From the NCBI RefSeq assembly GCF_026626665.1, contig NZ_JAPNKE010000002.1, positions 946,001-1,010,000 of the forward strand: 64,000 bases of DNA, given 5' to 3'. Source of the DNA: Nannocystis pusilla (GTDB taxonomy: Bacteria; Myxococcota_A; Polyangia; Nannocystales; Nannocystaceae). The notes under the pieces were generated by a model. It ran no database searches and was not told where the DNA came from. It worked only from the letters and a program-made list of their open reading frames with translations. Both the position numbers and the translations under genes were made by a program. Below, one piece after another: positions 7,850 to 17,585 of the stretch; the first letter of the stretch is position 1; each line of letters begins with the position of its first letter.

Positions 7850-9295
7850 ATGCAGCCGTTCCCCTCGCTCGTGCTCCGCGCCGGCGGCGCGGCCGCCCAG
7901 GGGGCCTTCGCGGAGGCCCAGGCGGCGTTCCTCGACCCCGATCCGGCCACCGTGCGGCGGCTGCGCGAGTTGCTGGAGGCCAGCGGCGCGGGGATCGTGG
8001 CCCACTTCTACATGGACGCGGAATTGCAGGGCGTGCTGTTCGCCTGCGACTGGCCGCACATCCACATCTCCGACTCGCTGGTGATGGCCGACCGGGCGCT
8101 GCAGATGGGCCGCGACGGCGCGCGGGCGATCGTGGTGCTCGGGGTCGACTTCATGTCGGAGAACGTCCGCGCGGTGCTCGACGCCGCCGGCTTCGAACAT
8201 GTCCCGGTGTACAGGGTGGCCGCGGAGCCGATCGGCTGCTCGCTGGCGGCGGCCGCCGAGGCGCCGGCCTACGCGGCCTACCTGCGCCGCGCGGCGCAGA
8301 CGCCCGATTCGCTGCACGTCGTGTATATCAACACCAGCCTGCGCACCAAGGCGTACGCGCAATCGCTGGTGCCGACGATCACCTGCACGTCTTCGAACGT
8401 GATCCAGACGGTGCTGCAGGCGTTCGCGCAGGTGCCCGAGGGCCACGTGTGGTTCGGGCCCGACACGTACATGGGCGAGAACCTGCGGGCGCTGCTGACG
8501 AGCCTGGCGGACATGGACGACGCGGCCGTGCGCGCGCTCCACCCGGCCCACGACGCGGCCAGCATCCGCGCGCTGCTGCCCCGCTTCCACCACTTCGAGC
8601 AGGGCTCGTGCATCGTCCACCACATGTTCGGCGCCGAGGTGGTGCGGCGGGTGCAAGAGCACTACGCGGACGCCCACGTCACGGCCCACCTCGAGGTGCC
8701 GGGCGAGATGTTCGCGCTGGCGCTGGAGGCCCAGCGCGCCGGCCACGGGGTGGTCGGCTCGACGTCGAACATCCTCGACTACATCACCGCGCAGGTGAAG
8801 AAGGTGGGGGATGTCCCCGGGGACAGGTCACCGGTGCGCCTGCAGTTCGTGCTCGGGACCGAGGCCGGGATGGTGACGGCGATCGTCCACCAGCTGCGCG
8901 CGCTGCTGCAGACGCTGCCGCGCCCGGTCGAGGTCGAGATCGTGTTCCCGGTGGCCGACGCGGCCGTCGTAGCGACCGGCGATGTCCACCTGCCGCTGGT
9001 GCCGGGCGTGGCCGGCGGCGAGGGCTGCTCGACCGCGGGCGGCTGCGCGACCTGCCCGTTCATGAAGATGAACTCGCTCGACGCGCTGCTCGAGGTGCTG
9101 GTCCGCGCGCCGGAGGCCGGCGACAAGCTGGTCGCGTTCGCGCCGCGCAAGTACGTCGAGAAGATCGGCGAGCAGACGATCGCGCAGCTCGGCGAGCTGC
9201 CGATCCGCCACATGCGCGAGTTCTCGCGCACCAAGCAGCTGCCGGCGGCGCTGGTCGCAGACATCCGCTCGCGCGGGCTGTCGGCGGCGTCGTAG
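7850..9295 (+). CDS. nadA: Quinolinate synthase
   Basis: 481 aa from ATG 7850 (an in-frame TTG lies at 7841). It condenses iminoaspartate with dihydroxyacetone phosphate to quinolinate in NAD synthesis, using a 4Fe-4S cluster. Family marks: AHFYMDAELQGVLFACDW, ISDSLVMADRA, VYINTSLRTKAYA, TCTSSNVIQTVL, WFGPDTYMGENL, LGTEAGMVTAIV, and the C-terminal GCSTAGGCATCPFMKMNSL with cluster cysteines. It is longer than E. coli NadA, as in the long bacterial/plant-type forms. nadB and nadC are not adjacent. Palindrome 8811-8829 encodes VGDVPGDRSP in the segment before LQFVLGTE, a variable helix end. A weaker copy (8198-8220) encodes FEHVPVYR. Confidence 0.95.
   Translation: MQPFPSLVLRAGGAAAQGAFAEAQAAFLDPDPATVRRLRELLEASGAGIVAHFYMDAELQGVLFACDWPHIHISDSLVMADRALQMGRDGARAIVVLGVDFMSENVRAVLDAAGFEHVPVYRVAAEPIGCSLAAAAEAPAYAAYLRRAAQTPDSLHVVYINTSLRTKAYAQSLVPTITCTSSNVIQTVLQAFAQVPEGHVWFGPDTYMGENLRALLTSLADMDDAAVRALHPAHDAASIRALLPRFHHFEQGSCIVHHMFGAEVVRRVQEHYADAHVTAHLEVPGEMFALALEAQRAGHGVVGSTSNILDYITAQVKKVGDVPGDRSPVRLQFVLGTEAGMVTAIVHQLRALLQTLPRPVEVEIVFPVADAAVVATGDVHLPLVPGVAGGEGCSTAGGCATCPFMKMNSLDALLEVLVRAPEAGDKLVAFAPRKYVEKIGEQTIAQLGELPIRHMREFSRTKQLPAALVADIRSRGLSAAS
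8811..8829. repeat. Palindrome-family copy inside nadA
   Basis: ATGTCCccggGGACAGGT: 6-bp arms around a 4-nt loop, translated as DVPGDRS within an essential enzyme. Confidence 0.75.
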
Positions 9296-9363
9296 CGGGG
9301 CGCGGAGGCGAGGCGCGGGCGCTCGCGGCCGGCGCGTCGCAGCGGTCCAGCGCTGCGGGTCCC

Positions 9364-9386
9364 GGGGACATGTCCCCGGGGACAGC
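9364..9386. repeat. Palindrome-family copy at convergent gene ends
   Basis: GGGGACATGTCCCCGGGGACAG lies between nadA and the convergent SGNH hydrolase gene. It contains a full GGACATGTCC palindrome followed by a second half-site. It could act as a bidirectional terminator hairpin, though without a T tract. Confidence 0.65.
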
Positions 9387-9424
9387 TTGACGCTGCTTCG
9401 CCGTTGCGGTGGCGGCGGCGTGGT

Positions 9425-10676
9425 CTACCAGCCGAGGTGCTCGCCCAGCGCGGTCACCAGGTTCTGGCCCATGGCCTCGTGCGTGGCGACGCTCGGGTGG
9501 CCGTCGCAGCCCCAGCCGTCGGCCTGGGCGTTGATGTCGGCGAAGGCGACGTCCATGTCGCCCGCCTGGTGGCGCTGGTCGACGGCGCTCTGCAAGTAGC
9601 CCGCGACCATCGTCGCCTCGTCGCCCCACAAGAGCGGCGCGACCGGGAGGATGAAGGCGTCGGGGTAGACCTCGCGCAGGTGGGTCAAGAACGCCACGTA
9701 GGCCGGCACGAACACGTCCTCGGCGGGGTCCTTGTCGGTGCTGAAGTCGTTGGTGCCGAGGTTGATGACGACGACGTCGGGCTGCCAGCGCGCGTGGTCC
9801 CACGCGGTGCCGCCGTCGCCGGCGACCGTGCGGTCGTAGATCTGCGGCATCGGCTCGAACACGTCGTCGCCGTAGTTGTTGACCATGCCCTTGCCCGACC
9901 AGGCGACCGTGTGCAGCTCGGCGCCGACGGCCCGCGCCGCGACCGCGCCGTAGGTGAGCCAGTGATTCTCGGTCTCGGCCGAGAAGCTGCACGGAGAGAC
10001 GCCCTCGTTGCCGTAGCCGCAGGAGATCGAGTCGCCGATGACCTGGATCCGCCGCGTCACGGGCGGGGGCGAGCAGCTCGCCGCCGACGTCGAAGCCGAG
10101 GACGGTGGTGACGCCGAACGAGCCCTCGGTGCGGCGGTACAGCTCGACGGTGTGCTCGCCGGGGGCGAGGCCGGTCGCCAGCGGGTAGGTCTGGGCGCCG
10201 GGCTGGGTGTTCAGCGGCGGCTGGACTTCGCCGTCGACGACGACGGTGAACCACCGGCCGTTGTCGTCGAGGTCGACGTGGAGGTCGGTGCCGTCGAAGC
10301 GGACGACCGCGCCGACGCCCGACCAACTCATGCGAATGGCGCTCGGATCGCTGTCGTCGTGGCGGCCGACGTAGTGAATGCCCGGCGGCTCGACCGGCTC
10401 GCCGGTAGTGCTGTCGTCGGTGGTGCCGGTGGTCGTCGCGGACGGATCGACGGGACCGGTGGTGCTGGTCGCGGTCGAGGTCGTGGGCGCGGCGGTGTCG
10501 GTGACGGGCTCGTCGCCGCTGGTGCCGGCGGAGTCGGTCGAGGCTGTCGTGCTCGTGGTCGCGTCCGCGGTGGAGGTCGAGGTCGTCGAGGCGGCGGTCG
10601 AGGCGTCGGTGTCGCCGGGGCCGCCGCCGCCGTTGCAGGCGACGAGCAGCAGCAAGGAGATCGAGAGCGTCCGCAT
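9425..10676 (-). CDS. SGNH/GDSL carbohydrate esterase (CE2-like) lipoprotein, apparent frameshift
   Basis: About 417 aa. ATG 10676 opens a lipoprotein signal (SISLLLLVACNGGG) and a Thr/Ser-rich linker. Next comes a beta-sandwich domain (YVGRHDDSDPSAIRMSWSG, DGTDLHVDLDD, VVVDGE), then an SGNH domain with VIGDSISCGYGNEG (Ser nucleophile), VVINLGTND and a C-terminal DGHPSVATHEAMG (Asp/His). This order is that of CE2 acetyl esterases that deacetylate polysaccharides. The two halves lie in different frames, joined near 10060 in a C-rich run (LLAPA... to VTRRIQVIGDS); restoring missing bases there gives one protein. Likely outer-surface polysaccharide deacetylase. Confidence 0.8.
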
Positions 10677-10800
10677 GGCGCAGGGAGTCTATCAGCGGGT
10701 CGCGAGGCGCACGGCGGCGCGCGGACGCGCCGACCTTCGCGGCTGCGGACCGGCGCTCACCGATGTCGCCGCCGGACCCGAGCGCGAGGCGACGAGGATG

Positions 10801-10826
10801 GTCACCTGTCCCGAAGTGCAGGTGAT
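10801..10826. repeat. Palindrome-family copy downstream of the amidinotransferase-fold gene
   Basis: TCACCTGTCC and its complement half GCAGGTGA around a short spacer, in the ~225-bp region between two minus-strand genes, which otherwise shows nothing. Confidence 0.55.
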
Positions 10827-10902
10827 AGCGATGGGCTCGGCGAAGCCGACTTCGGGCGAACGCGTCGTCTTGAATCGGCCTGTCGATCGGCGGGCCGAGG
10901 GG

Positions 10903-11820
10903 TCAGAAGATCTCGGCGATCAGGCAGCGCAGGCTGCCGCCGGCCTTTTCGAACTCGTCGACCTCGACCGGGAGCAGGCGGAACTCCCAGCGCTCGAGCG
11001 CCTCGCGCGAGGCCGGGCGGAGCGCGCGGAAGGCGGTGGCGCTGAGCATCAGGTCGCGCTCCGAGACGGCGATGCAGTTGGCGGCGAAGGCCTGCTTCTC
11101 GGCGTCGTCGAGCTCGAGGGTGCGACCCTCGTAGGCGCGGGCGATCGCGGCCGGGACCTCCGGGTCGGCGAACGAGCCGGGGTGGAGGACGCAGGCGCGC
11201 CCGGCCAGCACCGCGAGGACCACGTTGGTGTGGTACTCGCTCGGCTGCAGGGCGAAGCGGAAGGTCAGGCGCAGGCCGAAGGCGGTGTGCATGGCGGCGC
11301 ACCCGAGCTCGTCGGCGCGCTGGCTGAGGCCGCACAGGCCGAGGCCGCGCCGGCGGTCGATCACGAGCGGACCCGTCAGCTCGGATACGCCTGGCTTTTG
11401 TGTCATGTCCGTGAGGGCATGTCCGAAGGTCCAGGTGAACAGGTCGCGCACGTCGTCGCGCGCGGCCTCGGCGCGGCGGACCGGGTGACGCATCGAGCCG
11501 ACGATCAGGCGGTCGGGGATGGTGGCGAAGGCGTTGTTGGTGAACACCGCGTCGTCGAGGCCGGCGCGGCCGGGGAAGACGAGGACGGGCAGGCCGCAGG
11601 CGCCGAGGGCCCGCACGAGGCCGTGGTGCTGGGCGAAGGCGCGTTCGACGTCGATCTCGCCGGCCTGCATGTAGGCGTTGTCGGTCGCTTCGGGGCTCAG
11701 CCGGAAGCCGATCGGGCTGACGACCATGGCGGCCGACATGGTCGGCTTGCCCCACGCGCCGCGGGCCTCGATCTGCTCGGGGAGGGCGGCCAGGAAGTCC
11801 GCCGGACTGGTGACGATCAT
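10903..11820 (-). CDS. Amidinotransferase-fold hydrolase (arginine deiminase / CtlX-like)
   Basis: 305 aa, intact. The pentein fold is shown by VVSPIGFRLSPEATDNAYM near the N-terminus, a DDAVFTNNAFATI motif carrying acidic substrate-binding residues, SEYHTNVVLAVL with the catalytic His, and the C-terminal GGSLRCLIAEIF carrying the catalytic Cys. These are the marks of the arginine deiminase / dimethylarginine dimethylaminohydrolase / citrulline-hydrolase superfamily. Length and motif set best fit the CtlX-like group; the exact substrate is not certain. Palindrome 11402-11424 encodes GHALTDMTQKPG between the FTWTF strand and the VSELTGP strand. Confidence 0.82.
   Translation of the reverse strand: MIVTSPADFLAALPEQIEARGAWGKPTMSAAMVVSPIGFRLSPEATDNAYMQAGEIDVERAFAQHHGLVRALGACGLPVLVFPGRAGLDDAVFTNNAFATIPDRLIVGSMRHPVRRAEAARDDVRDLFTWTFGHALTDMTQKPGVSELTGPLVIDRRRGLGLCGLSQRADELGCAAMHTAFGLRLTFRFALQPSEYHTNVVLAVLAGRACVLHPGSFADPEVPAAIARAYEGRTLELDDAEKQAFAANCIAVSERDLMLSATAFRALRPASREALERWEFRLLPVEVDEFEKAGGSLRCLIAEIF
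11402..11424. repeat. Palindrome-family copy inside the amidinotransferase-fold gene
   Basis: CATGTCC and GGCATGTCC half-sites, in direct/overlapping arrangement; read as HALTDMT. Confidence 0.55.
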
Positions 11821-11863
11821 CGGCCGCGCATGCTACCACCCGGGGCCGGGGCGCTCAGCGGCC

Positions 11864-12907
11864 TCAGCCGGGGGAGACGCTCAGGAGCCACTCGTACCGC
11901 GGCTGGGCGTCGCAGTCGCCGGGGACGTCGGCCCGCGCGAGGGAGAGGTCGCCGTAGAGGTCATCACCCTCCGGCGTGCCGAACAGGAACAGCGGGATCG
12001 TGGCGCCGGGGTCGACGGGCGGGCTCTCGATCTCGGCGTTCCACAGCGCGGCGATGAAGCGGAGCCGGCGCGCGCCCGGGGGCTCGGGGCAGCAGTCGCC
12101 GGCGCAGGGGCACGCGATCGCGCCCGGGCCGTGGAGGAGGCCGGTGAGCGCGAAGGGGCCGACCGGGTCGGTGTGCGGCACGGCGCCGGTGGATCGGTAC
12201 ATGAACTTCGGGACAGGCTCGGGGTGGCCGCGGCGGAGGCCGACCACGGCCAGGCCGCCGACCTCGCACTGCGTCGGGTCGGCGCCCGCGCGGCTCCACT
12301 CGACGCCCAGCTGCAGGCAGTCGCCGGCGGCCAGCTGCGCCGGCAGGCCGACCAGGCCGTCGGGGATTGCGAGCGCGAGGTCGAGCGTGGCGGCGGGGTC
12401 GCAGGCGCCGCAGGTCGCGTCCGCGCAGACCGAGACCGCGAGGTGATCGACGCCGGCGGCGATCACCTGCAGGCCGGAGAGCTGCTCGACGGCGCCGCAC
12501 TCGCGCGCGCTGAGGTCGGTGGCGAGCCCCTGCTCGACGCGCGTCAGGGTGACGTCGACGCCGTCCGGGGCGTACGGACAGTGGCCGAAGTCGGGCTCGC
12601 CGGTGCTCGTGTCGGCCGCGGTGGTGCTGTCCGAAGGGTCCTGTCCCGTGGTGGAATTCTCGCTCGTGGCGGTGCTGGTGGGCTCGTCGGCACCGGTCGT
12701 CGTGCTGGTGGTCGGGGCCACCTCGGCGGTGTCGCCCGGGGCGGAGGCGCCCGCGGTCTCGCTGTCGCCCGGCGCGCCCGAGCCGTCGTCCTGCTCGGGA
12801 TCGTCGGGCTTGGGGCAGGCGGCGAGCACGGACGCGAGCGCCAGAGGAAGGAGGTTGCGGGGGTCGAGAGCGCGAGGGGCATGCGCGCCAGTCTCGGGTT
12901 CGCGCAC
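11864..12907 (-). CDS. Thr/Ser-linker lipoprotein of unknown function
   Basis: 347 aa from GTG 12907; a shorter start nearer the signal is possible. A hydrophobic segment with lipobox LASVLAAC is followed by about 65 residues of Gly/Asp/Ser/Thr linker, then a ~230-aa globular domain with several Cys pairs (VCADATCGACDPA, CPCAGDCCPEP). No family is recognised. A palindrome-like pair at 12626-12648 is encoded within the linker. It lies between two other exported proteins on the same strand, the amidinotransferase-fold enzyme downstream and the protease upstream. Confidence 0.7.
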   Translation of the reverse strand: MREPETGAHAPRALDPRNLLPLALASVLAACPKPDDPEQDDGSGAPGDSETAGASAPGDTAEVAPTTSTTTGADEPTSTATSENSTTGQDPSDSTTAADTSTGEPDFGHCPYAPDGVDVTLTRVEQGLATDLSARECGAVEQLSGLQVIAAGVDHLAVSVCADATCGACDPAATLDLALAIPDGLVGLPAQLAAGDCLQLGVEWSRAGADPTQCEVGGLAVVGLRRGHPEPVPKFMYRSTGAVPHTDPVGPFALTGLLHGPGAIACPCAGDCCPEPPGARRLRFIAALWNAEIESPPVDPGATIPLFLFGTPEGDDLYGDLSLARADVPGDCDAQPRYEWLLSVSPG

Positions 12908-12980
12908 GATCTGTGGCAGGACACGCGGATCCGCCCGCGCGGGCGCGAGCGGTCCGGTGCGGGCGCGCGCCGCGGATGCG

Positions 12981-14431
12981 TCAGAACTTGCTCAGCGGGA
13001 CCTCGATGATCTCCGGCCACCCGAGCGTGGCGGCCAGCCAGCTCTGCACCTCGGGGCTGTCGAGGCGCGTGGCGGCGAAGCCGACGGCGTCGTCGCGGCC
13101 GCACACGTTGTGGTGCGTGAAGGCGAAGGCGGCGGCGAGCGGCTCGAGCGGGGTCTCGTCGGGGATGTCGCGGTTGTCGGGGACCGCGAGCACGCGCGCC
13201 GCGGTGACGCCGACGACCTGGCGATAATCGCCGCAGGTGGCGACCACGGGGCCGCCGCTGTCGCCGTGGCACAGGCCGTGCGCGTCGGCGGCGAAGCCCC
13301 CCGGCGGGGTGTACGCGAGCAGCGTGTCGGTGTCGATGCAGTGCTGGCCGCCCGCATCGACGCAGAGCTTGGGCTGGGCCAGGAGCCCGACCTTGCGCAG
13401 GATGCCCCAGTCGAACATGTCCGCCGCGACGGCGCCGACGCCGAAGCCGTAGGCCTCGACCTTGGCGACGCAGTTGGGGAGCGGATCGAAGCCGGCGAGC
13501 GCGACGGGCGGGACGGAGACTTTGTGGTCGAGCTCGACGATCGCGAGGTCGAACTTGAGGGCCGGCTTGGCGCCGTTCCAGCTCGGGTGCGTGGTGATCG
13601 AGACGGCGCCGAAAGTGGGTTCGTTCGGCTGCAGCACCGGCGCGCGCTCGCCGACGCTGAGCTTGAGGTGCTTGGGGGCGGTGGTGGCGTGGAAGCAGTG
13701 CGCGGCGGTCAGCACCTGGGTGGGCGACACGAGCACGCCGCTGCACGAGCGCACGCCGCCGTGCGGCCAGTCGTAGGCGATGTGGACCGCCGCGGCCGCG
13801 ATCTCGTCGTCGGGCTGGATCTCGTCGTCGCCGACGCCGCCGGGATCGGGCGCCCCCGTGAGCTCGAGGTTGCCGAGGTTGCCGCAGCTCCACGGGCCGC
13901 TGGCGTCGCTGATGCTCACGCTGGGGAACTCGCGCAGGTTCTCGGGGTAGGGGCTGAGGCCGGTGCCGAGCACCATGTCCATGCCGGTGAGGTCGTCGGT
14001 GATCGCGGTGGGCAGGTCGGAGATCCGCAGCAGCGCGTGGCCCCCGAGCGAGGAGCTGGTGACCTGGTAATCGCAGTCCTCGCACACCACCTCGGCGTTG
14101 GCGGGGTTCCACAGCGACCAGTCGATGCCGGCGAACCACGCCGGGTTGCCGGCGGCGCCGGGCAGGGTGCTGACGCTGTCGACGCGCTTGACCGCGAGGT
14201 CGACGCAGAGCTCGAGGTGGGCCTGACCGGGGGTCTCCGAGGGGACGACGCGGAAGTCGGTGACGCACCCGCGGCAATAGCTGCCGCCGGGGCTCTCGTC
14301 GAGCGGCGCGTCGCCCTCGCCGTCGAGCTCGCGGAGCTCGACGTCGGGCTCGACATCGCAGGCGAGGAGGTTGGCGAGCGCAGCGCTCGCCAGGACCGAG
14401 AGGGCGATGGACGAAATCGCGCGTAAACCAT
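12981..14431 (-). CDS. Trypsin-like serine protease lipoprotein, apparent frameshift near start
   Basis: About 483 aa. The S1 triad is seen: VLTAAHCFHA (His), KFDLAIVELDH (Asp) and GLCHGDSGGPVV (Ser). The ATG at 14431 has an AGGAG ribosome-binding site six bases upstream, but its frame does not reach the protease. Adding one T to the TTT run right after the start yields MVLRAISSIALSVLASAALA then NLLAC, a textbook lipoprotein signal, in frame with the rest. A Cys-rich ~130-residue pro-region precedes the catalytic domain (YCRGCVTDFRVVPSETPG, VVCEDCDYQVTS). I infer a surface-anchored protease with a missing base in this sequence. Confidence 0.82.
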
Positions 14432-14589
14432 GGTGAGCTCCTGTATCGAGGTCTTGCCCACGCGCCGGGCCTGACTGATACGCGAAACTTCGCCATGACA
14501 GTGAGCGGTGTCACTGCTCGCTTCTGCGACGTCCGATCGGGGTCCCTTGGCTCAATGCTCCATCGTCGTCCTCGGTGCGCCTGCAACGA

Positions 14590-16829
14590 TCACGGCACGA
14601 ACAACCGCAGCATCCGCAGGTCGTCCTGAAGGCTCGGCTCGACGGTCGCGCGGGCCGGAGATAGGCGGCTCGCCAGGCCTCGGCGACGTCGCCCGGGGGC
14701 AGCCCGGCGAGCGCGGCGTAGAACTCGAGGGCGAAGGTGCGGGTGGCGTCGGCGTCGACGTCGCGCACCGAGCCGACGACCTGCCGCGCGCCGCGGAGCA
14801 GGAAGGCGTGCGCCAGACTGAGGCCGCCGCCGAGAGTGTCGGCGTCGACGAACGAGGAGCGACACGCCGACAGGTAGACGACCTGCGGCACCGCGGGCGC
14901 GGCCAGGATGGTCTCGCGCGTGAGCACGTGGGCGCCGCCGAAGGCGAGCTGGACGTCGGCGGCGAACACCGCCTCGTCGGCCGGGTGCTGGCCGTGCGCG
15001 GCGAGGTGGGCGAGCGCGGCCCCGCCGGTCAGGAGCGGCGCGAACGGCTCGGGCGAGTCGGCGGCGCGGTGGTCGACCCGCACGCCGCCGGCCGCGAGGG
15101 CGGCAGTCACCGCGCGGCCCTCCTCGGGCAGTGAATAGTCGCTGCCGCTGATCACGAGGGCCCCGCCGTTGCCCGGAGCAGGCTCGCCGCAGGCGGCGAC
15201 GTCGAGGCCGTACTGCACCGGCGCCGCGTCGAGGAGGATGCCGCCGTCCCACGGCAGGGCGTGGAACGGCAGGGCGTGCAGGGCGTCGGTCGGGAAGATC
15301 GTCACGACCTCGGCGGCGGCGATGTCAGCCTCGAACGGGGCGAGCAGCTGCTCGGAGAATGTCGAGAGTGTCTCTTCGGACAGGCGGTGCATATCGCCGG
15401 AGAGCGGCGCGACCTGCAGCGCCTCGGCGCGCACACCGGTGGCGGTGACGGCGAAGCCGACCCACGGGGCGAGGTCGTCGGCGCCGGCGGGGTCGAGCGG
15501 GAAATACAACAAGTGCAGCGCGCCGGGCCCGGGCAGGTCGTCGCGCGGCCGCTCGGCCTCCTGGCACCATTCGCGCGCGTGCATCCGCAGGGCCCGGTTG
15601 CGGGCGTTCCGCGCCAGCGACAGCGCGGCCCCGTCGTCGCCGTCGCCGAGGCGCAGGTCGAGCAGGCGCCGGGTGGTGGCGGCGAACATGCGATAGCGGC
15701 CGTCGGCGGCCGCGCCGTAAGCGGCGACGTTGCGCGCGTGGGCGTGGGCCTCGAGCACCGCCTCGGCGGCCTCGTAGGCGGCGATCGCCGCGTCACGATC
15801 GCCGCGCGCCTCGTCGACGAGGCCGCGCGTCCAGGCGACGAACCATTCGCCCATCGGCACGACCTCGCCGAGGTCGGCGCCGGCGAGCGCGGCCTGCCAC
15901 TCGATCGCCTCGTCGACGCGGCCGCGGGCGAGCGCGGCGCGCAGGCGGATGATGTGCAGCCACATGCGCTCCTCCGGGCTCATCGCCGCGTCGCCGAGGC
16001 CGGCGAGCACGCGCTCGACCTCGTCGAGGGCGCCGCGCTGCAGGGCCGCGAGGGCGAGGTTGATGCGCACGTTGTCGGCCTGGGAGCGGTCGCGGGTGCC
16101 GTCGGCGGTGAAGGTGGCCAGCGCCGAGGTCAGCAGCGGGACCGGATCGGCGCCCGCGAGCCCGGCCTCGCGCAATACGAGCAGGCCCCAGGCGATCTGA
16201 TTGCGCAGGACCGCCGCGGCGTAGGCGTCGCCCTCGCGCGCGAGGACGTCGAGGAACAGCGAGAGCGCGGCGAAGCTGCGGTCCCAGGCCACGCGGTTGC
16301 GCAGGTGCGCGGCGAGCTCGGTGCGCAGCGCGGCGGCGGCGGCGAGGTCGCGGGTGAGGTCGAGGAGCTCCGCCGCGCCCTGTGCATCGCGGCGGAACAG
16401 GCGGGCCAGCAGCAGCGGCTGGGCGGCCTCGACGACGCGGCGCAGGGCCGCCAGCGCGGCCGCGAAGTCCATCTGCCGCTGCCAGTGCAGCGCCCACATG
16501 AAGTGATGGCGCGGGAGCTGCAGCGGGTCGGCGAGACAGCCGGCGTCGGCGTAGCGCTGCAGGTATTCGCCGGCGCAGCCGAGCTCGGGCAGCCGCTCGC
16601 CGCACACGCGAAACCCGGCCTGGGCGGCGTCGCAGGCGGCCGCCAGGCGGTCCGGCGAATCACCGGCGAGCGCGGCCAGCTCGCGGTCGACGAGGTCGAG
16701 CTCGCGCCGGGGATCGCCGGCGCGGTGAGCCGCGCGTCGCTCCTCGCGCAGCGCGGCGGCCGGATCGATCGGCGGTTCGAGGCCGGTCGCCCGGAGCCAC
16801 AGCGCCGCCGCCAGGATCGCCGGATTCAT
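14590..16829 (-). CDS. CHAT-domain protein, apparent frameshift at the 3' end
   Basis: About 746 aa. The N-terminal ~480 residues are Ala/Leu-rich helical hairpins of TPR type. The C-terminal ~270 residues are a CHAT domain, a caspase-like fold: VVTIFPTDALHALPFHALPW, then AHLAAHGQHPADEAVF (catalytic His) and VVYLSACRSSFVDADTLGGG (catalytic Cys). The last ~20 residues are in another frame (ATVEPSLQDDLRMLRLFVP, a normal CHAT ending); the break is near 14655. Third gene of an operon with a sigma factor and a single-pass anti-sigma-like protein. By analogy with CHAT proteases it may cleave a partner, possibly the regulator; this is inference. A palindrome at 15368-15384 encodes LSEETLS. Confidence 0.85.
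15368..15384. repeat. Palindrome-family copy inside the CHAT gene
   Basis: GTGTCtcttcGGACAGG, read in frame as part of RLSEETLS in the segment before the catalytic CHAT core. Confidence 0.5.
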
Positions 16830-16844
16830 CGCTGCACCGAATGA

Positions 16845-17585
16845 CTATTCGACGATCAGCCGCGCGGGCGGGCCGAGCCACACGAACTGCCCCGATTGAA
16901 CGTTGCGCGCGCCGCAGGTCACCTCCCACGTGCCGCGGCCGAGGTCGGCGAGGACGTGCAAGGCCTGGCCGCGCCCGTCCTGCGGCGCCGGCTTGCCGCC
17001 GAGCATCCGCTGATTCGCGGGCTCGCCCGCCTTGGTGGCCCGCACCGCGACGACCTCGAGCGAATCGTCGCTGCGGCACTGCAAGTAGAAGTGATCGCCG
17101 CCGGTGACCCGCAATTCGGCGCCGCCGGCCTCGTCGCCGCGCAGCGCCGGGAATACGCGCACTTCGCCCGCGCCGGTGCCGTCGCCGGCCGGGCCGGAGG
17201 GGCGGAAGACGACCAGCAGCACCGCGGCGGCCGCGGCGGCCAGCGGGGCGGTCCAGCGCAGCCAGCGAGTGTTCCGCGGCGCCAGCGGCACGACGTTGCC
17301 CGGTCGCGGAGCCTCGGCCGGGGCCGCCTGAGCGGGCCGCGGGAGCTCGGTCGGCGGCGTGGGGGCCGAGAGGGTGGCGAGCGCGTGGGCGGCCATGCGC
17401 GAGCGCGCGGCCGGATCGAGCGGCGCCAGCTGTTCGCGCAGCGCGGGATCGTCGGGGAACGCGGCCTCGGAGGTCGTGCGGCCCTCGCCGACGGCCAGCC
17501 ACGGCTCGGGGATGTCCTCGAGCGCGCGCAGCTTGGCGTCGAGCGCGTCGTCGTCCGGATTCGAGTGGTTCGTCGGGGCCTTCAT
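16845..17585 (-). CDS. Single-pass membrane protein, anti-sigma-factor-like
   Basis: About 246 aa from ATG 17585, which overlaps the sigma gene stop as ATGA, indicating translational coupling. The N-terminal ~110 residues are acidic and cytoplasmic (ALDAKLRALEDIPEPW, DPAARSRMAAHALATL). One membrane segment follows (WTAPLAAAAAAVLLVVF), then a ~110-aa external beta domain ending RNVQSGQFVWLGPPARLIVE with a few Cys. This layout and the coupling to a sigma gene suggest an anti-sigma or sensor partner; no zinc-binding anti-sigma motif is visible. The CHAT gene starts 15 nt downstream. Confidence 0.65.
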   Translation of the reverse strand: MKAPTNHSNPDDDALDAKLRALEDIPEPWLAVGEGRTTSEAAFPDDPALREQLAPLDPAARSRMAAHALATLSAPTPPTELPRPAQAAPAEAPRPGNVVPLAPRNTRWLRWTAPLAAAAAAVLLVVFRPSGPAGDGTGAGEVRVFPALRGDEAGGAELRVTGGDHFYLQCRSDDSLEVVAVRATKAGEPANQRMLGGKPAPQDGRGQALHVLADLGRGTWEVTCGARNVQSGQFVWLGPPARLIVE